In this document: positions 1 to 8,200 of the stretch, piece after piece
How the letters are laid out: the number at the start of each line of letters is the position of its first letter
Position numbering within the stretch: the stretch's first letter is position 1
Source: Prevotellaceae bacterium
GTDB taxonomy: Bacteria; Bacteroidota; Bacteroidia; Bacteroidales; UBA932
Assembly (NCBI GenBank): GCA_031288885.1
Contig: JAITQP010000028.1
Coordinates: 1-10,994 of the forward strand
Direction of reading: 5' to 3'
DNA: 10,994 nt
Position numbers and translations under genes: made by a program
The notes under the pieces: model-generated
Databases searched by the model: none
The model's input: only the letters and a program-made list of their open reading frames with translations
What the model was told of the DNA's origin: nothing

Positions 1-2013
1 ATACTGTACGCGCAGTGGATAATCGATACCTTTAAGGTTGCTCTCAACACGCAGGACGGCAGCAAGGTGGACACGCTAAAGGTAACCTACGGCGGCAAGG
101 TAGCGCCGCCCAGCTACCAAAGGACGGGCTACACCCTCAAGGGCTGGTACACGAAAACTGACGACCGCTGGGACTTTGCGGCAAGCCTCGTAGCGCAGGA
201 CACGACGCTCTACGCGAAGTGGGATACGGTAAAGTACAGCATCACCTACCTGTTTTTGGGGGAAAGCGAGAAAAACCCCGCCAACCCCGACACGTTCACC
301 ATTGCGCACGACACAATTGTTCTGCAACCCGCCCTCCCGCGGGCGGGGCACACGTGGGTAGGCTGGTTTGCAAAGCCCGACTTTAGCGGCGGCAAGGTAG
401 ATACCATCCTGCAGGGCAAGGGCGATAAGATACTGTACGCGCAGTGGATAATCGACACCTTTAAGGTTGCTTTTAACACCAACGGCGGCAGCAACGTGGA
501 CACGCTAAAGGTAACCTACGGCGGCAAGGTAGCGCAACCCACCTCCCAGAGGTCGGGTTACACCCTCAAGGGCTGGTACACGGAGGCGGCGTGCACCACC
601 GCGTGGAGCTTCGCAACAAACGAGGTAACGCAGAATATAACGCTATACGCGAAGTGGGATGCGGCAAAGTATGAGATTATCCTCCTTGGCAACGGCGGCT
701 ACGTTGGGTCAACCAGCTTAGACGACACCATTCAGGAGGTTACCTACCAAAGCGCAGTGGGCGCGCTGCCCGCCGCCCACCGCAAGGGCTACACCTTTGC
801 GAAGTGGAACACCAAATCCAACGGCTCGGGAAAGACGTATGACAAAGATACCGTGTACGACATGACGCGCGACATTATACTTTACGCCGTTTGGAATCCT
901 GTTACCTACAGTATTACCTACCATTTGAACGGCGGTACAAACGACAACCTCAACCCCGCCACGTACACCGTCAGCAGCGGCAACATCAACTTGCTACCTG
1001 CCACTAAAGACGACTACGAGTTTGATGGCTGGTACGATGCCGCAACAGACGGCAAAGAGGTTCTGTACATTGCGGCGGGGGATGCGGTGGACGTTACGCT
1101 CTACGCCCAGTGGAAAGAGGTCGCGCCCACGCCGCACGACACCTCTTCGCTAACATCGCTCACCATTTGCAGCGTGAACGGCACGCTTATGGAGTTTGAC
1201 CGCAATACCATCACGAAAATGGGAGATACTATCCGCTACCGCCTCCCCTGTGACATGGATATTGACAGCATCATCAGCGTCAGCTACGCTACGCCGGAGG
1301 ACGTAAACGCTGAAATTATCAATGAAACAACGGGCGTTAGTGAGAGCGGCGACACAGTTTGGGTTAGCACAGGCGACCGCGGAGATATACGGAGCTTCTC
1401 CATTAAGCTCTCTAACGAACCAAAGCCCTATACGGTGGTAATCGAAAAGCCTTACGAGCTCCTTGACCTCGTTACGGAGCACATGGGCAACCTCCGCGTA
1501 GTCAACAACAACCCCCTGTACAACGACGGGCACACGTTCAAATCCTGCATTTGGATGGATAAAAACGGGCTGATTAGTACGTACAACGGTAAGCTCTACT
1601 GTTTTGCCGGCTCTGAGCCCGATGCCGAATTCGATGACCCCATGTACGTTATCCTCACCACGGAAGAGGGTAGAGAAATCCGAACTTGCCCCGATGGCGG
1701 CGATAGTGAAGCGGGAGGTGGCGGAACCGCCGAAACCGAAAGCCTCGGCTCCCCGAACGCGTCGGCTTACCCCAACCCTGTAAGGGCGGGCAGCAAGATT
1801 TACCTCAAAGACGCTGTGCTCTTCGACAGCGAGGGCGAGGGCGAGCGCTACTCGACGTTCCGGCTGTTCAGCAGCCAAGGGCAGCAGGTTGCCGGCGGCA
1901 ACGCCTCCGACATCGCCTCAGGCTTAACCATGCCCGACATCCCGGGCTCCTACTACCTCATTCTCGACGGGAGAGCGGGCAGGAGGACAATCTACATTGC
2001 CGTGGGGCAGTAA
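1..2013 (+). CDS. 3' part of a giant InlB B-repeat surface protein with a T9SS type A sorting domain (5' end outside window)
   Basis: The frame is open from base 1 and ends at TAA 2011-2013, giving 670 codons of C-terminal sequence; the true start lies upstream. Domains in order: tail of one InlB B-repeat (1-18), five B-repeats (19-1113) each ending LYAKW, LYAQW or LYAVW, a cadherin-like beta-sandwich (about 1147-1452), an Ig-like segment (about 1453-1695), a linker containing AGGGGT, and a T9SS type A sorting domain (about 1759-2010) opening with YPNPV. Known of the families: B-repeats (Flg_new type) are small beta-grasp-like modules in bacterial surface proteins, and the terminal domain directs export across the outer membrane by T9SS, usually followed by cleavage and anchoring or release. 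Inferred role: a secreted or surface-attached adhesin-like scaffold. No catalytic motif is visible in this portion, although the missing N-terminus could carry one. The next gene starts 177 bases downstream on the same strand and shares repeat blocks with this one. Confidence 0.93.
   Translation: MLYAQWIIDTFKVALNTQDGSKVDTLKVTYGGKVAPPSYQRTGYTLKGWYTKTDDRWDFAASLVAQDTTLYAKWDTVKYSITYLFLGESEKNPANPDTFTIAHDTIVLQPALPRAGHTWVGWFAKPDFSGGKVDTILQGKGDKILYAQWIIDTFKVAFNTNGGSNVDTLKVTYGGKVAQPTSQRSGYTLKGWYTEAACTTAWSFATNEVTQNITLYAKWDAAKYEIILLGNGGYVGSTSLDDTIQEVTYQSAVGALPAAHRKGYTFAKWNTKSNGSGKTYDKDTVYDMTRDIILYAVWNPVTYSITYHLNGGTNDNLNPATYTVSSGNINLLPATKDDYEFDGWYDAATDGKEVLYIAAGDAVDVTLYAQWKEVAPTPHDTSSLTSLTICSVNGTLMEFDRNTITKMGDTIRYRLPCDMDIDSIISVSYATPEDVNAEIINETTGVSESGDTVWVSTGDRGDIRSFSIKLSNEPKPYTVVIEKPYELLDLVTEHMGNLRVVNNNPLYNDGHTFKSCIWMDKNGLISTYNGKLYCFAGSEPDAEFDDPMYVILTTEEGREIRTCPDGGDSEAGGGGTAETESLGSPNASAYPNPVRAGSKIYLKDAVLFDSEGEGERYSTFRLFSSQGQQVAGGNASDIASGLTMPDIPGSYYLILDGRAGRRTIYIAVGQ
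19..1113 (+). repeat. Array of five InlB B-repeats in the upstream gene
   Basis: Five units of about 68-79 residues, each closed by Trp: 19-222, 223-447, 448-657, 658-894 and 895-1113. Each shows the family pattern: an opening strand such as FKVAFNTNGG, a central P-x(3-5)-GY-x-F/L-x-GW/KW motif, and a closing LYAxW strand. Three subtypes can be told apart. Type I has VTYGGKV...AWSFAT (units 1 and 3). Type II has NPATYTV or NPDTFTI and runs to LYAQW (units 2 and 5). Type III is YEI-LLGNGGYVGSTS...NTKSNGSG (unit 4). The order is I-II-I-III-II. Units 1 and 3 are near-identical at DNA level at their start. These repeats probably form a stalk or binding rod; ligand unknown. Confidence 0.93.
1147..1452 (+). 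other. Cadherin-like beta-sandwich domain (protein domain within the upstream CDS)
   Basis: The segment begins LTSLTICSVNG and runs through ISVSYATPEDVNAEI and SGDTVWVSTGDRGDI to PYTVVIEKPY. This follows the layout of the cadherin-like domain found before the C-terminus of many Bacteroidales secreted proteins: L-x-L-x-V...G at the start, an 'ATPED..A' strand in the middle, a SGD turn, and a final Y-T-V-x-I strand. It is probably a structural spacer between the B-repeat rod and the sorting region. The assignment rests on pattern resemblance only, so boundaries are approximate. Confidence 0.6.
1453..1695 (+). other. Ig-like pre-sorting segment (NNNP...W-x-K-NG...RTCP type)
   Basis: After the cadherin-like domain, the protein reads VTEHMGNLRVVNNNPLYND, then FKSCIWMDKNG, LISTYNGKLYCFAG and REIRTCPDGG. 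This resembles a segment that recurs just upstream of T9SS sorting domains in Bacteroidales, with a signature of a VxNNP turn, a W-x-x-NG hairpin, a variable loop and a closing RTC. It contains three cysteines (SCIW, LYCF, RTCP). The fold is presumably Ig/PKD-like. The Gly-rich linker that follows separates it from the sorting domain. The function is not known; it may present or space the sorting domain. Confidence 0.55.
1759..2010 (+). other. T9SS type A C-terminal sorting domain
   Basis: The last 84 residues carry the hallmarks of the type A (Por secretion) sorting domain: an opening ASAYPNPVRAGSKIYLKD, a middle strand FRLFSSQGQQVAGG, then MPDIPGSYYLILDG, and a final beta strand RTIYIAVGQ directly before the stop. 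In this family the domain is recognised by the outer-membrane T9SS translocon and is normally removed by the PorU-type sortase. It shows that the protein leaves the cell, and it restricts the host to Bacteroidota with a T9SS. The segment DSEGEGER inside it is more acidic than usual but does not disrupt the motif order. Confidence 0.88.
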
Positions 2014-2051
2014 GTAGACTTTGGATTTCACGTTATCGCGGCAAAAACAAC

Positions 2052-2113
2052 TTCAAACCCGCCCACATCCACACCATAGTGCATGTAGGGCGGGTTTGAA
2101 ATCCGCCCCCTAC
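2052..2113. repeat. Intergenic palindromic element with two competing hairpins
   Basis: A perfect 13-bp inverted repeat pairs TTCAAACCCGCCC (2052-2064) with GGGCGGGTTTGAA (2088-2100). Inner ACAT/ATGT pairs (2065-2068 with 2083-2086) can extend the stem past one bulged base. The right arm also belongs to a second, imperfect palindrome: GTAGGG (2085-2090) pairs with CCCTAC (2108-2113) and CGG (2091-2093) with CCG (2103-2105). The two folds are mutually exclusive. It starts 38 bases after the upstream stop codon, so it could terminate or protect that transcript, but no T-run follows either stem, so it is not a classical intrinsic terminator. The GTAGGG...CCCTAC style resembles dispersed REP-like intergenic palindromes. 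Confidence 0.55.
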
Positions 2114-2190
2114 GGGTTGCCTTACACCTAAACATTTAACAATTGAAAGCTAATAGTTAACAACTAATAACTAACAATTAACAGTAATAG
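2114..2190 (+). promoter_or_regulatory. AT-rich leader of the downstream giant gene
   Basis: After the palindrome the sequence becomes strongly AT-rich up to the start codon, with recurring TTAAC/TAACAA words. TAACAATT occurs exactly at 2137-2144 and again at 2172-2179, and a related GTTAACAA lies at 2156-2163. There is no AGGAGG-like ribosome-binding site before ATG 2191 (the preceding bases are AACAGTAATAG), which suits Bacteroidota, where initiation depends more on an A/T-rich unstructured leader. No clear TTTG / TAnnTTTG Bacteroidales promoter pair could be placed here, so the promoter is not assigned. The change from this composition to the GC-rich gene supports the chosen start. Confidence 0.4.
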
Positions 2191-2259
2191 ATGAAGCAAA
2201 CTTCTCTTCTTTTTTTGCCATTGTGTGGTTTTCTGCTGACGGGTGGCGCGGCAAGCGCG
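2191..2259 (+). other. Sec signal peptide of the downstream giant protein
   Basis: Residues 1-23 have a short basic start (MKQ), a hydrophobic core containing LLFLPLCGFLL, and a polar Gly/Ala end with AASA before ETAIF. The A-x-A pattern predicts cleavage by signal peptidase I after residue 23. The single cysteine (residue 12) lies inside the hydrophobic core and lacks a lipobox, so this is not a lipoprotein signal. Export to the periplasm is what T9SS cargo requires first. Confidence 0.88.
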
Positions 2260-5200
2260 GAAACGGCTATCTTTTCCGAGAATTTTGAGAACGGCGTGGG
2301 AGCAACCCTTGAGGGCTGGACGATTTTAAACGGCACCCAAACCAACCGGTGGTACGTGGGGACAGCCGCACCATACGGCGCAGGAAAGGGCGCATACATT
2401 ACCAACGACGGCGGTACCTACACCTACAACATCACCGCCACCAGCGTGGTGCACCTCTACCGCGAGGTAACCTTAAATACCAACACGGTGTACGTTCTCT
2501 CCTTTATGTGGAAGTGCTCGCAGGGAGGTTCCTACGATTACCTGCAGGTGTCCCTGCTGGATAAGAGCGCGACGCTTGCCGCCGGAGCGCAGCCAACAAG
2601 TGGACAGGGCTATCAGCAGGTGAGGCAGTACACCGGTAGCGCCAACGCCACATGGGAGAATGCGACGGTCATGCTGCCCACGGTTAGCACAGATGGCGTA
2701 AAGCGCCTAATATTCAGCTGGGTCAACGACAACTGCTGTGAAGGGCCAACGCCCATTGCCATAGACAACGTAAGCTTAGTGGAGGTTACGCGGCAGGGGG
2801 CGAAAACCGTGCACCTCACCACCGCCGGAACGCTGCAAAGCATGGACGTGATGGGCGCGGACAACCTCACGGTGACGGGCGTGATAGACGCGCGCGACGT
2901 GCAGTACATGCGCGACAAAATGTTTTACCTCACGTCGCTCGACCTGAGCGGCGCCACCATTGCCGCCTACACGGGCACGGAGGGGACGGTTGCCGGCAAC
3001 GTTAGCTACCCCGCCAACGAAATGCCCGCCGGCTCGTTCAACGGACGAGCTCAGAAAACAGGCTTCATGACGCTAACGTCGGTAACGCTGCCGAGCAACC
3101 TGACCTCCATAGGCGCCCAAGCTTTCCGGTATAGCGGGCTGAGCGGCGCGCTCACCCTGCCCTCTTCGCTGACCTACATTGGCGACGAGAGCTTCTCCTA
3201 CAACGCCGTTACCTCCGTGACCATTCCTGCGGGGGTAACGTACATCGGCACGTCTGCCTTTAATGAGTGCCGACAGCTGGAGGGCACGCTGAGCATCCCC
3301 TCGGCGGTGAAAGCTATTGGCGCCATGGCGTTCAGGTATGCAAAAATATCGAGCCTTACGTTTGCCGCCGGCGCGCAGGTGGGGGAGATAGGCAACGAAG
3401 CCTTTCGCGAGTGCACGAGCTTGGGCACGCTGACGCTTCCGGAGGGGGTGTGGCGCATCGGCGCCTTTGCCTTTTACGGCTGCACGGCGCTCACCGCCGT
3501 TACCCTTCCCTCCACAATGGTGACCATCGACGCTCAGGCTTTCCGCAGCTGCAGCAAGCTGGCGGGCGTTACCGTTAGCGCGCCGTCGCGGTTAGTAGCA
3601 ATAGGCAACGAGGCGTTTATGGGCTGCTCCGCGCTTACCGCGCTGCCGCTGCCGGAGGGGCTGAGCGACATTGGCGAGCGGGCGTTTCAGGGTAGCGGGC
3701 TGGTGAACTTCCGCATACCGGTGGGGGTAACGGTCATACGGAAGCAAACCTTTAAGGAGTGCTACAGCCTGCGCACGCTGCGCATCCCCTCGCTGGTGGA
3801 AGCCATAGAGGAGTACGCCATGGAGCGGTGCCGCGCGCTGGATACCGTGGGGCACGGCGCGCTAACGCCGCAGGTCATCAACGGAAACGTTTTTAACGAC
3901 CTCGGGAAAAGCTTAAGTACGATTACGCTGCTTTCGCCCCACAGCGCGGTGGACAAGTTTAAGGCTGCCAACGTTTGGAAAGAGTTTGACATTGTGGACT
4001 GCGGTCACCTGCTGAGCATACGGCTTGTTCCCAGCACGTCGGCGGTGGGGAGCATTACGCCCATGGGGAACCTGTACGACAACAACACGCCGGTGAACAT
4101 TACGGGGACGGTGGCGTCGGGCTTCACCTTTGAGGGCTACACGAGCGGGGAGGTAACGCTGGGCACGAGCATCACGCTCCCGCCCTTCTACCTTACGAAG
4201 GATACCGTTATTGTGGCCACCTTTTCGAACCGGAAGACGGTTGCGGCAACGCCCTGCGCCCTGCAAGACGTTGCGGGGATAGCTACCGCGACGCACCTCA
4301 CGGTGACGGGCAGCATAAACGCCTGCGACGTGAAGTTTATCCGCGACAACATACCTTTCCTCGCGGAGCTCGACCTGAGCGGCGCGGTTATTGTGGCGTA
4401 CACGGGTACGGAGGGCACCGCCGGTAGCGGCAACATCAGCTACCCCGCCGACGAGCTGCCGGCGTACGCGCTCCAAAACAACCGTATGCTTTCGCTGCTC
4501 AAGCTGCCCAACAGCCTCGTCTCCATTGGCAGCTACGCCTTTCAGGGCTGCCGCTCGCTGCAATCCATTACTTTCCCAACGGAGCTGAAGACCATCAGCA
4601 CCGGAGCGTTTAAGAGCTCGTCGCTAAAGAGCTTCACCCTTGCCTCGCCCTCGCAGCTGACGACTATTGGCAACGAGGCCTTTTACCTGAGCAAGCTGGA
4701 GGGCGCGCTGCCGCTTCCGGAGGGGCTGAACGCTATCGGCAACAGCGCCTTTACGGAAACAAAAATAACGTCGGTTACCTTCCCCGCGTCGCTAACGTCC
4801 TTGGGACAACACTCCTTTTTGCAGTGCTACGAGCTGGCGAGCGTAACCTTTCCTGTAGCTTCGCAGCTGCGGGAAATTAACCAGTACACCTTTTGCAGCT
4901 GTAGCAAGCTGCAATCCCTCACCCTTGCGGCGGGGCTGACGAAAATCGGCAACGACGCGTTTGCCGGCTGCGTTGCGCTGCCAGCCGTTACCATTCCCTC
5001 CACGGTGGTGAGCGTTGAGCAAAGCGCCTTTAAGAATTGCCATGTGCTTGCCGCCGCTACCTTTGCGTCGCCGCCGCAGCTGAGCACGATTGGCAACGAG
5101 GCGTTCCGGTACTGCCGCTCGCTCGCCGCCATTGAGCTGCCGGAAATGCTGAGCGCCATCGGCAACAACGCCTTTGAGGAGTGCAGCTCGCTGGTGGCGG

Positions 5201-8200
5201 TGGAGGTGCCCACGGGGGTAACCGCCATCAGGGGGCACACCTTTAAGAAGTGCGCCAAGCTGCGAAAGCTTACCATCCCCTCAACGGTGACGACCATCGA
5301 AAGCTACTCGCTGGAGGATTGCTTTGCGCTGGATACCATCATCAACCGCGCGCCGAAGCCGCAGGGCATTGATGAAAATGTGTTTTGTAACTACAAAGAC
5401 GCCAACAACGCATCGACGTACTACGGCAAGAACGTCAGGCTGATTGTGCCCACCAGCGCGGTGAGCGCGTACACGGCGGCGAACGTGTGGAAAAACTTTT
5501 TTGGCAGCAACAACATGGGCGAGGGGGGCGGCTACCTGCTGAGCGTAAGGCTTCAGCCCAGCTCGTCGGCGGTGGGGAGCGTGAACGTGCGCTCGGGGCT
5601 ATACCCGAGCGGGGCGAAAACGCTGGTAGCAACGCCCGCCTCGGTGAACTTCAGCTTTATACAGTGGACTGCCGGCTCGGCAGGCGGCGCGCAGCTGGGC
5701 GCAAACGCTACGCTCAACCTTACGCTTACAAAGGATACCGTCATCTACGCCCACTTTGCCAACCCAAAAACCTACTCGGGCGGCCCCTGCGGGCTGAAGA
5801 GCGCGGCGGGGATGGCCTCCGCAACGAAGCTCACCGTGACGGGCAACATAAACGCCTGCGACCTGAAGTTTATGCGCGACAACATGCTCTTCCTCACGGA
5901 GCTCGACCTGAGCGGGGCAACCATTGTGACCTACACGGGCACGGAGGGCACCGCCGGTAGCGGCAGCATCACCTACCCCGCCAACGAAATGCCGGAGAAG
6001 GCGCTTAGCGGAAAAAACAGCCTTGCGCAGGTGAAGCTCCCAAGCAGCATTACCGGCATCGGAAAGGAGGCGCTTATCAGCTGTGAAAACATCACCTCCA
6101 TTACCATTCCCAAGTCGGTGGCGGTTATCAAAGAGAAAGCTTTCCACAACGTTGGGAGAAAGACCTCCGTAACCCTCGCCTTTGAGACGCCCTCGTCGCT
6201 GAAGCGCATTGACGAGTATGCGTTTTGGATGACCGGACTTGTGGGCGAGGTGAGGCTTCCTGAGGGGCTGGAGGTTATGTCCAAAAGCTGCTTTGAGGAC
6301 GCCTTAATGGACAATACCCCGACAGGAGACTCCATGCGCTTTGTTATTCCCACCACGGTGAAAGAGGTTGGCGCGCAGTCCTTTTACAAGGCGGAGCGGC
6401 TGGCCTCCGTTACCTTTTCCCAGCCCTCGCAGGTGACCAACATCGGCGAATTAGCCTTTTACCTATGCGAGGGTCTGCGCTCCGTTACCATTCCCGCGTC
6501 GGTAGCCACCATTGCGAAGCAAGCTTTTGAAGGGTGCATCTCGCTGGTTGCCGTTCGCTTTGGAGCCAACTCGCAGCTGTCAACGATTGGCGAAAAAGCT
6601 TTTTACGGATGCAGCGGCCTGAACGGGTCGCTCACCCTTCCGGAGAAGTTTAAGAGCGTAGGGAATTACGCTTTTCAGTATTGCACAAAGCTGGACACGG
6701 TGCGGTTCCTCTCGTCGGTGGAGACCATAGGCAGCAGCGCCTTTCATAGCTGCACCGAGCTAAAGGTCTTGGACTTTGCGGGCTCACAGCCGTCGGTGGC
6801 GCTGAGCATCGGCAGCTCCGCCTTTCGGGAGTGCACAGGCCTGCACAGGCTAACGCTGCCGGAGGGGCTGCGCACCATGGGCACCCACGCCTTTTTTGGC
6901 TGCACGGCGTTAGACACGCTGCGCCTCCCCTCCTCGCTGGCCACCATGAGCGAGTACGCCTTTTCCGGCTGCAGCAAGCTCGTCTCCGTAACCTTTGTGG
7001 AGCCCGTGCAGCTGAAGCACATCAACAACCGCATTTTCTCGAACTGCACCTCGCTGTGCGCCATTACCATCCCTGCGGGGATAACGGTGGTGGACGGCTA
7101 CGTCTTTGACGGGTGCAGCAGCCTGTCGTCCGCGAGCCTTCCGGAGGGGCTGGCGTCGCTTGGCGGGCGCGCGTTTGGGGGATGCGCCAGCCTCAAAAAG
7201 ATAACCATCCCCTCTACGGTGCAGCTGCTGGCCGGCAGCACATCGCTCGACAACACGGGGCTGGACACCATCATCAACCTTGCCCCCCAGCCGCAGACCT
7301 TGGCAGACAACGCTTTTGCCGGTATTACCCGCGCTGACGTTACGCTGATAGTGCCCGACAGCGCGCGTGCGCGGTACCAAGCCGCCAACGTTTGGAAAGA
7401 CTTTACCAAGACTACCGGCGGCGGACGGCTGCTGAGCGTAAAGGCGGAGCCCAGCAACGAGCAAATAGGGCGCGCCACGGCGAAGATTGGCGGCGTGGCG
7501 GTTGCCTCGGGGCTCTACCCCAACAATACGCTGGTGGCGCTGTCGGCCACCGCCGGCCCCGAGGGCGAGTTTGTAGAGTGGAAGCACTTAGGGGTAAACC
7601 CCAACGCAACGTTTGCCCTTACGCAGGATACCGTGATTACCGCCTACTTTAAGCGTGTGATAACCTCCGACGTTGCCTGCGGGCTGCAAAACATGGTCAA
7701 CATGGCCAACGAGGTGAACCTCACCATACGGGGGAACATCAACGCGTGCGACATAGCGTTTATCCGCGACTACATGCCCTCCGTCACCACGCTCGACCTG
7801 AGCGGCGCCACCATTGTGGAGTACCAAGGCACAGACGGGACGGAGCGCGGCATGAACAGGCTCTACCCCGCCGGTGAGCTGCCGGACTTTGCCTTTGACG
7901 GCAAAAAAATGCTCGCCACCGTAAAGCTGCCCAACAACCTCACGAGCATCGGCAACAACGCCTTTCGGGAGTGCACCAGCCTGACCGCAGTGGCCATCCC
8001 CGCCACGGTGGAGAGCATCGGCGACCGCGCCTTTCAGGACTGCTCGGGCTTGACCTCCATCACCTTTGCCGGCAACGCCAAGCTGCGGCAAATAGGCGAT
8101 TACGCCTTTCAGCGTAGCAGGATAGCCGCCGTGGAGATACCCGCCTCGCTAACCACCTTGGGAAGCCTCGCCTTTCACCTCTGCGACAACATGACGCGGC

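Noticed and set aside
19..1113. Regular DNA repeats suggesting a CRISPR array
   Set aside because: The periods are 204-237 bases, always in frame, diverged between copies, and translate to InlB B-repeats. There are no short identical repeats separated by unique spacers.
1150..1878. 242-codon open frame on the minus strand
   Set aside because: It is antisense to the cadherin-like and sorting-domain part of the upstream gene, whose domains are clearly recognisable on the + strand. No signal or family pattern is seen in the antisense product.
2014..2051. Possible TAnnTTTG-type Bacteroidales promoter element around TAGACTTTG (2015-2023)
   Set aside because: The spacing between TA and TTTG is off by one base, no matching upstream TTTG box lies at the right distance, and it is some 170 bases from the next start codon and upstream of the palindrome.
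2052..2100. Classical Rho-independent terminator for the upstream gene
   Set aside because: The 13-bp stem is strong, but the loop region is long (23 bases) and no T-run follows. The element is recorded as a palindromic repeat instead.
2191..2259. Lipoprotein signal peptide (cysteine near the N-terminus)
   Set aside because: The cysteine is in the middle of the hydrophobic stretch and preceded by LPL, not a lipobox. A clear A-x-A signal peptidase I site follows.
4288..4356. Dockerin-like look of the 'GNINACDxxFxRDN' leader segments (four copies)
   Set aside because: The spacing recalls the second half of a dockerin calcium loop, but the preceding DxNxDG ligands are absent and the second duplicated loop is missing. 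The segment fits the known leader strand of BspA-type LRR proteins better.
3913..7587. Several antisense open frames of 100-225 codons across the LRR arrays
   Set aside because: They repeat with the LRR period and are basic, Arg/His-rich shadows of the LRR codons. No independent start context or domain is visible.
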